Assembly (NCBI GenBank): GCA_025765595.1
Contig: JAIVFH010000306.1
Span: 1 to 29,913 of the forward strand
Direction of reading: 5' to 3'
DNA from: Obelidium mucronatum
Taxonomy: Eukaryota > Chytridiomycota > Chytridiomycetes > Chytridiales > Chytriomycetaceae
DNA length: 29,913 bases
Shown here piece after piece: positions 21,249 to 29,895 of the stretch; the stretch's first letter is position 1, and every line of letters begins with the position of its first letter. The notes under the pieces are model-generated. The model searched no databases. It was not told where the DNA came from and saw nothing but the letters and a program-made list of their open reading frames with translations. A program made the position numbers and the translations under genes.

Positions 21249-21617
21249 TATTAAGAAACTTAAAGTTCAATTGAATAGAATCAACTTCGATATCCCAAAG
21301 CAAGGGAATCGATTGCTTTATTTATAGTCGTTGTGATTTAACAAGCCAAATTGGCAAAATTTGAAAGAGATAGTTGTAAATAAAATGTAGAAGTGAATAA
21401 CAGTGAGAATTGAGGGGAATTCCCTTTGAGGTCTCGGAAGTTCTTGGGTGTCTTGTATGGCTTGAATTGTTGAGTGGCTTCCAAGAGAATTTTCTCATTT
21501 AGAACGAGAGACGCATAGAGTCGGCGAGCGGCGATCGGGTAGAAACAGAAATAGAGTACAACTGCGGGGATAACTGAAGAACTGAACAAATAAAGTTGAA
21601 GTTGACAAAACTTAATA
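21249..21617 (-). repeat. 5' LTR of the copia element
   Basis: 369 bp, the same length as the left copy and with no difference found by eye. It is the 5' LTR because the element reads on the minus strand, and presumably carries the element's promoter. Confidence 0.93.
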
Positions 21618-21622
21618 TTGCC
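21618..21622. repeat. Target-site duplication, right copy (TTGCC)
   Basis: Partner of 15691-15695. On the minus strand it supplies the Gln codon (CAA) and part of the Gly codon at the break in the transporter frame. Confidence 0.85.
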
Positions 21623-22021
21623 CACCAGTGGCTGGCTCTATGATCAAGAAGACTAGTGCCAAGGCAGCGAAAACAGTAATGGCAGTAGCAAGAACTCTTG
21701 GAGTCTTGAAACGAAAAATGAGAGGCGCCACAGCAATAGATCCGAGAGACTGGCAAAGCTGGTTGAGACCTTCAAGCAATCCGATAATTGCAAATGCGTT
21801 TCCACTGGTCTCTGGGTTGGAGTTGAACCGCTCTGTCATCTAAGGTCTCATTAGTAATCTCAGAATTTGATTGAATAACTGCCCGGTATCACCATTGTTT
21901 TAACTGCTCCAAGGGCAGACTCAAGACCGAGCTTGTAGCACATAATGCCAACGGTGTAGAAGAGCAAGTTGCGCTTCTGCTCAGCGGTGAAACCAGGGAA
22001 CAGCTTTTCGATGGCCGACAT

Positions 22022-22566
22022 GTGTTTTTTGAGATTTTTGGGATCTTTGAAGCAAGAGTTATTATGAGGCTTTATACACGTTTTTTGATTAAATTTTGGT
22101 GTATGCAAAAAAGGCACGCGTTTGGTAGACACAAACCAATAATATTATCATTAATCAATTTTTACTTCTCATGATTTGTTGCCATTTTGATGATGTTTGT
22201 AGACCCCAGTTTTTCATGCATCATTTTTGAAAACCATTTCAGAGCGAAGACTCCGTACTCTCCTGGCCTCTTCACGACCTAAACTCGGCTATGCAGTCCT
22301 TGTACTCGGTCAAGTTCTAAACGTCTTGTCTTTGGTTTCGATTTTCATCCACGGTAGATTTTTTCGATTATGAATACATGTGCCAACATCAGTGATGCCA
22401 GTAGTAATAGTAAATTAAATGTATCTTCAGATATCGTTTGTTGGTACAGTATTCCTGTCATGCATAACTTTGGGTCTTTCCTTTTTTGAAACAAACAGTA
22501 TTCACAATATAATATGGAAAAAAAAGAAAAAAAACTCCGATTACAAAAAAAAAAAAAATTAAAACT
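22022..22566. other. Intergenic region between zinc-finger gene end and transporter start
   Basis: 545 bp holding the promoter of the (now broken) transporter gene and the 3' flank of the zinc-finger gene. It contains long A-rich runs at about 22515-22560. One forward stretch (22245-22370) is open for 42 codons and hydrophobic in its second half, but lacks an ATG. No gene is supported. Confidence 0.5.
22071..22076 (-). promoter_or_regulatory. Probable TATA box of the transporter gene
   Basis: TATAAA on the minus strand, about 50 bp upstream of the transporter ATG (22021). Position fits a short leader. Confidence 0.4.
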
Positions 22567-24972
22567 CTAAACAATGGGTTCAGGAAAATCAAGACTTCCT
22601 GTTGCATTACACTTTTTTAAACGCATGTGACGATACGATGCATCCTGAAACGAAGGTTGTCAAAGATTTTTTCCAAAAAAAAAAAAAAAAAAAAAAGGAA
22701 AAGGAAAAAGAAAAAAGGAACAAAAGATATTTACCTTTCTTGAAAAGGAAGCATCACAATGAGTACACCGAAAATCTTTGGCATTCAAATGGGAAGATCG
22801 ACGGTGTCGCTCCAAATCATGTGTTCGTGTAAACCGTTTACCGCACTCAACCTCTTCACAAATAAATGGTTTTTCTAATCGGTTCAGCGCTGCTGTACTC
22901 GAAGAACGCCGTTGTTGTAGTTTTGGTGGTAGAATAGGCGTAGCCGCGTCAGGACCTTCACTACCAGTTGATATGGGCTTCACACATTTCTCGGATGATG
23001 CGGGATACCACATCATGTTGCTTGTAGAGGGGATCGAGATTGAATTCTGGAATGATGCATCGTTGTTTGGTGCAGAATGTGTCCTCATCATAGCTCCAAA
23101 CATTGGTGGCACACCTGACCGTAAATGAGCAGTCATACGGCGTTTACGTGAAGGTGCTGAAGATGCTTTCGTGGCATTTATAGCAGTGGGCTGGAAGTGC
23201 TGGTTTGAGAAAGTTGCGTTTGGATTTGGATGGAGAGAGGAGTGTTGGTATTCTGTAGAGTTCATACAAGGAGGAGAAGAGCTTTGAGGGGTGTTGGGAA
23301 ATCCAAGAATGGATTGCTGAAACTGGTGGGACTGCGGTGATTGTACTTGGGGAACTTGATGTCCAAATTGAACCGGGGACGAAGAGGGTGAAGTCACAGT
23401 AAATCCCAGAGGCGAAGTATACGAATCCATAGAATTGCTTCTGTGTATTATCCGTTCGGGCACTAAACAACGTTTGCATTTGTCAGCAACAGTTATACGT
23501 GAAAAAAATAAAAACGGAAAAATTGACTCAACTGTGGCCATTTCCGACCGGGCTTGGTGTGCAGGGGATTCCAAGAATCCCCATATGATTTACATCCGGC
23601 AAGGATGACGACGATGTAAAGACCCACGCTGGAATGGAGTTGGAGCGATTCACATGATTTGTAAAAGGTGATTCGGTGCCCAAAAAGAACTCGTTCAAAT
23701 TCGTTGTGTTATCTTGTAAACTCCAATTGGGCAAAGACTGGCTGAACATAGAGTTGTTATTGGTATCCTGTCCCTTATTGTAGCTTGGAACATTGAAGCT
23801 GTCGATCGACACATTAGAGTCATTAAAAGTAGTGGATGATGAAGTAGATGGAATAACTATGGAAAGGGACGACTGCGAAGTGAACATTGGTGGTTGCTTA
23901 TTGGCTTGAAACTCCTCCGCCTGCGATTTGTACGGTGGCAGATTAAGGCACCGTGCCAAAGGCAGTTGAAATGAATTTAAGCAGTCGTCAAAGAAATGAG
24001 AAGCTTGAGTGCGTTCTGTGCCAATCTGCTGCTGTTGATGAGCAATCTGATTGGGAGGCAAGGAGTTGAGCCCCATGCCACCCAAATCAAACGAAAGACT
24101 GCCATTAGACTCATAGGACCAAGCCTGCTCTGCCCTCTGTCCGTTTCCAGTGTTCTGTGGGATTGCAATCCCTCGACTTGCGAAACCACCACCGACCATT
24201 GGATCACCACCATTGCTGATAAAGCAAGACTGCATGTCTGAGAAGTCACTGCCAGAGTGCACTGATCCAGTTCGAACTGAAGAGGAGGGGAAGGCCATGC
24301 TTGGTCGTGGAGCAGTGGCGTCGAAGGGTTCTTGCACGATACGAGAACTCGGGGCTTTGTGCATCTGCATTTTTTGGAGGTTGGAAAATTGATAAACAGA
24401 TTTTTGGAGGCACTTGATGCACGTGCCGGATAACGCTGATAACAAAAGAAGCGTGGGCTTACATTGAGCACGGCTGTGTGCGAGAGCGACGCGAAGGGGT
24501 CGCTTGGACTGCGAGGCGAGAGGCCAGGCGATGAGTCACATGACTTGTTGCAGGAAATTCCATTTGCACTGCTCGAGGTCTTGATGCCACTCACCTGCTG
24601 GGAGCGGTAGTTGCCTGGACCTGCGTCTTGCATGTGCAGCGAAAGCAATGCAGAGGAGTAGGCTGGGGTGTTGGCGCCACACAAATTGGGTTGGGTTGCG
24701 TATGGGCTGAGTGGTGGTGGCAATGCCCTCGGCTGATGCGCCACGGAAGTACGTCGCTCTGATATTGCATTTGCGTTGGCATTCGAGTTTGCATTGTGTT
24801 GACTAACACTCGTAGCCAATGTGGCACTTGGTGCTTGAGTACCTGCTCCAGCAGGCTGAGGCAGAGGTAGCGCAAGGCGAAACCCAGCGAGGTTGGTACT
24901 AGAGCTCATTTCTTGTTGGCCCTCCTTCGAATGCGAATAAGTCACACTATCGCTGAGGGGGGTTGAAAGCAT
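22567..24972 (-). CDS. Zinc-finger transcription factor with C-terminal C2H2 and C2HC fingers
   Basis: Proposed exons on the minus strand: 24972-24463, 24412-23533, 23462-22735, 22644-22567, about 731 residues. The second exon may instead start at 24364, since both acceptors keep phase; the ATG could also be at 25056 or 24909. Most of the protein is low-complexity Ser/Asn/Gln/Pro-rich sequence, as in many fungal activators. The last 60 or so residues hold two fingers. One is C-x4-C-x12-H-x4-H (FICEEVECGKRF, HDLERHRRSSH). The second is completed only by splicing: CTHCDASFSRK joins DASYRHMRLKKC to give C-x2-C-x12-H-x5-C. The final intron (22734-22645) contains a 22-nt T run. Role: sequence-specific nuclear regulator, target unknown. 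No orthologue can be named from sequence alone. Confidence 0.8.
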
Positions 24973-25205
24973 TGGGTTGTAATTTTTGTGGTGATCGAGG
25001 AAGGTACAACAAGCCAACTTCGGTAACAGTCGGAACGAAAGAGATACAATCTCCACTCAATTTTCTGAGTGCTTTGTTTTGTCCCAGCTTATGCTTATTA
25101 AATTTATTAAAGAACTGAAGAACAATACATGAACTAATTCTGACTGATTCCACTTTGCCAGAGGTCTTTCCAATATGGCCTTTACGAAATACATTTGTCT
25201 GCTCT

Positions 25206-26089
25206 TCAGACCCAGAGAAGACTCTTGTCTTTGGTATAATGATACCGTATTTGATTTTCGCTATACCTAAATTTGCGTGCACGGTCCGTGGTTGCGGCGT
25301 CGCGGGCCGAAATCAAAAACTTGTGATTCTCATGGCACCGGTTTGAATATTCCTTCGCAGCTGCGAAAAACTGGTCCATATGTTCCTTGACTTTTTCATG
25401 CAACTCAGGAATGGGATTCACTGCAGGAAGAGCTGTCGGCTTGGGTTTTCCTCTGCGTTTTTTTTTTGGTTGTTTGGTGGCTCCGTCAATCACGTGACCA
25501 CGCCCGCTTCAGCCAAGCACAAACTTCCCACAACAAGCCGCCGCTCGGAATTCCACCCCAGAAACATCAAGACTTACATGGCAGACCAAGCGATGTCTTC
25601 AGCTGGACAGTCAATATCAAGAACTAAGACAGCACGATACGCCAACCAGGGACCCACTTCGTCATGAACTGAGAGAAACATTGTTTGATCCAGAAAGGCA
25701 AAGCCAATGTGGTGCCCAAGTCGCTGGAAATGGACAAACTTGGAGTCAGTATCGTAGGTGAACCTGGCTTCATAAGCAGTGTTCGAGTCCTTCATTGCTT
25801 CATGAATAGTGGATGCGACATAGTCATCCAGAGGGTTATCCGATGCTTCCACCTCCTTTCTGTGAGAGTTTGCGTGCGCAACAAACTTTGGCCACAGTTC
25901 CTTTGTGTTCGCAATCAGTAAAGCCAATGTCGATGGCCTGTTGAACGTCGCCAAAGGAGGCAGTGTTGGCATAAAGGATGTGCCCTCCAAGCAATAAGCA
26001 TTGTATGTTTGCACAATGAAGGGAGAAACGAGGTCCAGGCCGCGCGACAACAGGCTCGAGTTGATCTTCGCCAATAGAGCTTCAACCAT
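25206..26089 (-). CDS. MMACHC-like (CblC) cobalamin-processing protein
   Basis: Exons 26089-25578 and 25506-25206 with a 71-nt intron encode 270 residues, close to the 282 of human MMACHC. Shared features along the length: an N-terminal helix then PFIVQTYNAY (human PFQVAWYN region), a PSTLALLIANT stretch (PTLAFLVLST in human), DNPLDDYVA, a KFVHFQRLGHHIGFAF segment where human has the cobalamin-contacting AAHVAGAAYYY, and GPWLAYRAVLVL (human GGWFAIRGVVLL, with the glutathione-region Arg retained). MMACHC removes the upper axial ligand of incoming cobalamins and passes B12 towards methionine synthase and methylmalonyl-CoA mutase. Exon 2 begins with a basic stretch (KKKRRGKPK) not typical of the family. 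An in-frame ATG at 26140 would add 17 residues. The gene is divergent from the SR gene across 149 bp. Confidence 0.75.
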
Positions 26090-26238
26090 CAATACAACCA
26101 GAATATTCAATAAATATGAATCACTATATGACCCAAACAAATTAAACTAGAGCAATACGTACACAAAATCGATAAACTATACCTTCAGTACAGAGCGTTG
26201 TTCGTTTTTCTATGCTCTTTATCATATTTCCAGAAAAA
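26090..26238. promoter_or_regulatory. Short bidirectional promoter between MMACHC-like and SR genes
   Basis: Only 149 bp separate the two divergent start codons, so both promoters must lie here or overlap the genes. The stretch is AT-rich; I see no clear TATA box for either direction. Confidence 0.5.
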
Positions 26239-27872
26239 ATGCCGTCATACAAACGAATCTACGTCGGTTTGTACATCCGCACACGACACTAGGTCAAGGA
26301 GTATTTGCTCATCCAGATTGCTCAATTAGGGAAACTGCCCAGAGACGTGACTGATCGGGAAATCCGCAGGTATCTTTGTCTAGAGTTCAGAGGAACCCAT
26401 GGCCAAACTCACACGGCCGCCTTGCAGACACTTTGACGAGTTTGGACGCATCAGAGAAGTTCGCATTCTTGTAGGCTTTGCATTTGTTGAGTACGAAGAC
26501 TCGCGGGATGCAAGGTACTTTCGGTTTTTTTTTTGGCTTTAATACGATAAGGCGTGAACACCAATACCACAGAGACGCTGTCGAGAAGCTGGATGGATCT
26601 AGGTTCTTGGGTGAACGGTAAGAGCGTGTTGATGAGGAAAGAAAAGCCTGGCGCTGAGACAGCTATGATAGCATCGTCGTTGAACCCTCGAAAGTGCAGC
26701 GTGAAGACAGAAACAGAGATCGGGACAGAGACAACAGAGACGCTCCCAGAGGCGCTAAGGGCACTGGAAAGAACAGACTTAAAGTGGAAAACTTGGTGAG
26801 TCACTTGGCGGCCGTGGAAACTCAGAACTCAATACATGATATAGCCATCTCGCATCTCCTGGCAGGTTCGTCGTACTAGTGTAGATTTTTTGAGCGTATT
26901 CTGTCGGGTCATATCGTCGCCAACTGGCTTGGGGTCTTCTTCTTCTCTCTCCCTCTTATTTACTCTTCTTGTGGGGTGGCATGGCTTTGGCACTTTTGGA
27001 GTCTCTCTTGGTTTGCATGCTTTTGGTTACGGAGCTACTCCATTTGGATCTGGGCACCGCTCTCTTTTTTTGGTGGACCTCCTCCCCATCCTTTTTGGAC
27101 TCGGCACTGGCACCAAGGACCACTGCGATTTCTTTCTCAAACCCATTTGAAAGCGATTCTTCAAGATCGTTTGCATGAATGTTCGTCTTGGTGCTAACAA
27201 ATACTCTATTGTTTTTTCTTTTTATCAAATGGTGTCGTTCAGACGTTGAAGGATCTTATGCGCAAGGCTGGAGAAGTTTCGTTTACTGACATTGACAGAG
27301 ACGGCTTCGGGTATGTTCATTTAGCCTTAGCTTGTTGAAGGATTGGCCCAACTCATCCCTTTCCAAAAAAACCAACCAGAATCGTGGAATTCCGAAACTC
27401 ATCTGATGTTGACGAAGCCATTAAAATGTTTGATGATTATGAATATGAAGGCAAGAACTTGATTGTGAAGGAGGTGATTTGTTCTCTTTGTTGTGATTAT
27501 TATTACAGTTTTCCTTAACAAGGAGCATTTTTTTTCCCCCATGATCGACAGGATACTTCTGCCCGCTCACGTGATGACGATGATGACCGTCGGGGAAGCT
27601 CGTCCCGCCGCCGTCGCGACAGCAGGTCACCTGAGCCTCGCAGCCGCAGGGACAGAGGCCGCAGCGCCTCCCCAGACGACAGAAGACGCGACAGAGACGA
27701 TGATCGTGATGATCGTCGTCGTGGAAGCAGTCGTGGCAGGGATGAAGGCGAGGACCGAAGCCGTCGTCGTGGAGGCGATGATGAAGACAGAGACAGAGAT
27801 GAGGACCGTAGAGAGACTGTCGATAACGGTGCCAGCGGTGAGGACGAGAAACGTGATGGCAATGATGAGTAA
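26239..27872 (+). CDS. SR splicing factor with RRM, pseudo-RRM and Arg/Ser/Asp-rich tail (SRSF1-like)
   Basis: Nine exons, each splice keeping frame: 26239-26266, 26330-26369, 26428-26514, 26573-26617, 26672-26795, 26845-26865, 27243-27310, 27380-27473 and 27552-27872; 275 residues. RRM1 (about 5-73) has RNP2 RIYVGKLP and RNP1 GFAFVEYE. An Arg/Asp/Gly hinge follows. RRM2 (about 103-168) carries SWQTLKD, close to the invariant SWQDLKD of SR-protein pseudo-RRMs, then LMRKAGEVSFTDIDRDG and IVEF. The tail (170-275) is rich in RS, SR, RD and DD pairs. SR proteins bind exonic enhancers, recruit U1 and U2AF and aid mRNA export; the RS tail is phosphorylated in the nucleus. The whole gene is fragmented by introns, so no single long frame shows it. 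The exon structure is my reconstruction from splice signals and family alignment. Confidence 0.85.
26845..26865 (+). other. 21-nt in-frame microexon encoding PSRISWQ
   Basis: Flanked by TATAG on the left and GTTCGT on the right, with both neighbouring junctions in phase 0. It encodes PSRISWQ, which joins VENL and TLKD to complete the conserved start of the second RRM. Skipping would keep frame and delete the SWQ motif. Confidence 0.7.
26866..27242 (+). other. Unusually long intron (377 nt) of the SR gene
   Basis: The other introns of this gene are 49-78 nt. This one carries an 86-codon forward open stretch (26890-27150) and a 90-codon basic open frame on the minus strand (27228-26956). Either may be chance. 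SR genes in many eukaryotes place regulatory poison exons in long introns; no cassette exon is identified here. Confidence 0.6.
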
Positions 27873-28182
27873 AAGGTGTTGCTATATTCTTTGTTTCTTT
27901 TTTTCATTATTCTTACAGAAATGGCAATAAATTCGGATTTCTGCCTCTCGTTTATATGTAAATATCCGTCGGACTGTGACCGAATAAGTGGGGCTGGTTG
28001 TAGTGTTTCATCCACGTTCGGTTCATTTCGAGATGAAAGTCAACACCTTATTTATTATGGCATTGTCTTAATAAGGATGAGAGGACTGAAACTGTATCAT
28101 ACCAATGCAGGGTACTAACACTACTAAGGTAACCAAGGTAACGAACGTACTCTATATATTTCAAAAAAAAATACCAAATCCA
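27873..28182. other. Convergent 3' flank between SR and SH3-PX-PB1 genes
   Basis: 310 bp of AT-rich sequence between two converging stop codons. A short repeat of AAGGTAACC/AAGGTAACG lies near 28127-28142. No gene is visible. Confidence 0.5.
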
Positions 28183-29847
28183 TCATAAAACAATCAAAAA
28201 CCGTAAATCTTCACTGTTCGTCCGAACCAGCACACCCAAATCCGAATCTCCATACATAGGAACCAAGAACCCACTCTCGTCAAAGTAATCTAGACCCTCT
28301 ATCCTAGCTCCGTACCTCCTTTCTACTTCATCTAATAGCTCATTGAAAGTAATGTCTTGTGCAACTTCCATGGCAAACAAATCCGTGCTTTGATTTGCTT
28401 TCCCTCCTCGTGCAATTCGAACCAAAATGGTGGATTCATTTACAGTGTACTCGTTCAAAAGCGATGTAACACTCTCGATTCCAGACGGCGCCTCCAAATC
28501 TTCTTGAGTAGGGTACTCAATATCAAATACATTGCTTCCACGCCGTACTTGGAAAAACTTGACCCACATTGCACTTGCTTGAATGTGCTGCGGCATGAAA
28601 ATGAGTTCTTGGAGGTATTTTTCGAGGCGTTTCTGGAGAGATTGGGCAACTCGAGCACTGACATCTCGGGCATTCAGAGTTGGAGCCGGAAGAAAAGGAA
28701 TGATCCGGGGTCGGTTGTTGGAGCGTCCGCTTTCGGTGGGGAAGAAATTGAGGAGAGATACTTGAAGAGCCCAGAAATCGTCATGTGTGCGGTATAAAAT
28801 TTCGGTTCTAGACGCAGAGTATTGAACATGAATTCTGTAGTAGTATCGAATGTCTTGGAATTGTCTGTGAGAAGGGACAAGTATCTTTTGGATATCCGTA
28901 GATTGCTGCACAGGAGTAGAGGGGCTGTTCCGGTGGCTATGGGATGGCAGCGGAGGCTGATGCCCCTGGCGGGTTGAAAGGTTATGGCCGTGGGATTGAG
29001 ACCGCGACAGATTTTGAAATTGTTGGGGCTTTTGAGTTGGGGACCCCACTCCAAGAGAAGCTGCTGCCATGCGCTGAAGTGGAGTAGTAGGTGATGAGTC
29101 GTCCCCACGGCGCATGTTGTTGGTGATAGTACGTGGAGGTGGGACATAGTAATCGCCATCCATATTTCTATTCATAGGCGGGTTAATGAATTGGTCCACA
29201 GGAGGAACGGGAAGTTGTTTGGGCTGCCGTATGAGCGGTGGACCAGGACTCTTCCCGGACCGAGCAGGTGTATTAATTCCAAAGTTAATGGAGTCGGATG
29301 GGCCATTATCATTTCCCTTTCGACCACGAGGAGCACTGAGACTGCGAGACATTATACTTCCACCATCATTGCTCTTGTCATCCCGGACATTCAAATTAAG
29401 TCGACTTCTGGCAGTCCTGGGAGGTGGGTGGAAAGAGTCAACACTGGATGGACTTCTCAAGCCTTCGGGACTGCGTCCAGGACTCTTTGCGCTTCGTGGC
29501 GGAGTACCATATGGTGGAGTAGCGTATGAATCAGGACTAGGGGGGATGCGCAAGGCAGGAGACCCTGTTGCTCTGCCATTCGCACTGGACCCACTTCCAT
29601 AGCTCCCGTTTGGACTAGGATTCGCGTAAGTCCGGTTTTCTTCCACTCGTTTGGACCTTTGCTCTGCAGAAAAGCGCTGTCCTGCTTTCTCCAGACTCTC
29701 GAAATAGTTTCTTGGGACGTGCCCCCGAAGTTTTGCTGCAGGATTGACGACTTCAAAAAAATCAGGATGACTTTCGGAAACGACATAGAAGAAATCTCCA
29801 GCAACGAAAGAGAGTTCGCTTGGAGTTTTGGCTGTATATTCTGACAT
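28183..29847 (-). CDS. SH3-PX-PB1 polarity scaffold (Bem1/Scd2 family), possibly 5'-partial
   Basis: A single frame of 554 residues in this window. An SH3 domain (about 1-55: SEYTAKTPSELSFVAGDFF, ending GHVPRNYFE) is followed by a Ser/Pro-rich linker, a PX domain (about 332-440: RYYYRIHVQY, RTHDDFWALQ, the proline loop PRIIPFLPAP, then RLEKYLQELI) and a C-terminal PB1 domain (about 470-554). Bem1/Scd2 proteins join Cdc42, its exchange factor Cdc24 (through PB1-PB1 contact) and PAK kinase at polarity sites; PX binds membrane phosphoinositides. Family members usually have two SH3 domains. Only one is here, and it lacks its first strand, so upstream exons probably lie beyond the window edge, or the gene starts at the ATG at 29847 behind a leader intron. 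Family assignment is firm; the start is not. Confidence 0.85.
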   Translation of the reverse strand: MSEYTAKTPSELSFVAGDFFYVVSESHPDFFEVVNPAAKLRGHVPRNYFESLEKAGQRFSAEQRSKRVEENRTYANPSPNGSYGSGSSANGRATGSPALRIPPSPDSYATPPYGTPPRSAKSPGRSPEGLRSPSSVDSFHPPPRTARSRLNLNVRDDKSNDGGSIMSRSLSAPRGRKGNDNGPSDSINFGINTPARSGKSPGPPLIRQPKQLPVPPVDQFINPPMNRNMDGDYYVPPPRTITNNMRRGDDSSPTTPLQRMAAASLGVGSPTQKPQQFQNLSRSQSHGHNLSTRQGHQPPLPSHSHRNSPSTPVQQSTDIQKILVPSHRQFQDIRYYYRIHVQYSASRTEILYRTHDDFWALQVSLLNFFPTESGRSNNRPRIIPFLPAPTLNARDVSARVAQSLQKRLEKYLQELIFMPQHIQASAMWVKFFQVRRGSNVFDIEYPTQEDLEAPSGIESVTSLLNEYTVNESTILVRIARGGKANQSTDLFAMEVAQDITFNELLDEVERRYGARIEGLDYFDESGFLVPMYGDSDLGVLVRTNSEDLRFLIVL

Positions 29848-29895
29848 CTATTACATATGTCAGTGTTAACCACTTAGAATTAGGTGATTCCTTAC
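29848..29895 (-). other. Probable intron just upstream of the SH3-PX-PB1 frame
   Basis: On the minus strand GTAAGG (from 29895) to ATAG (29848) gives a 48-nt intron ending exactly before the ATG. The 18 nt beyond it include PKIIK in one frame, typical of an SH3 first strand, but that frame does not join in phase with the frame below. Confidence 0.45.

Larger units (their letters stand above)
15696..21617 (-). mobile_element. Complete Ty1/copia LTR retrotransposon inserted in the transporter gene
   Basis: The element is 5,922 bp. Two LTRs, each 369 bp, bound a single polyprotein gene on the minus strand, in the same orientation as the interrupted host gene. A TTGCC duplication flanks it. The protein order is Gag, protease, integrase, reverse transcriptase, RNase H, with integrase before RT, which defines copia against gypsy. 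A purine tract (minus strand AGGGGGAG) abuts the 3' LTR. By eye the LTRs show no difference and the coding frame is intact, so the insertion is recent and the element may be competent to move. LTR ends read TATTAAG...CTTAATA rather than TG...CA. Confidence 0.95.
14443..22021 (-). pseudogene. MFS transporter gene broken by a copia insertion and a nonsense codon
   Basis: Read on the minus strand: exon 1 is 22021-21893 (43 codons), intron 21892-21840 (53 nt, with TACTAAT), exon 2 starts at 21839. Exon 2 is interrupted at 21618 by the retrotransposon and resumes in the same frame at 15690, to the TAG at 14445-14443. Without the insert and one target copy the frame would span about 532 codons, a usual MFS length, with many hydrophobic segments. 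A stretch with DIVGGDVAKLKKMDATVHIWYEVAGTSGAF (split here: DIVGGDVAKLKKMDATVH, then IWYEVAGTSGAF) is typical of a fungal MFS family of unknown substrate. A TAA at 15435-15433 falls between SAFMI and KLGHVYAMSVSPP without a frame change. The host frame also meets a stop just inside the LTR. The allele is therefore almost certainly null. It converges with the chitinase gene. Confidence 0.85.

Noticed and set aside
26552..26572. Earlier splice acceptor (after 26551) for the fourth exon of the SR gene
   Set aside because: It would give a 37-nt intron and add seven residues that disrupt the alignment EDSRDA-RDAVEKLDG; the CAG acceptor at 26572 gives a 58-nt intron and a normal RRM.
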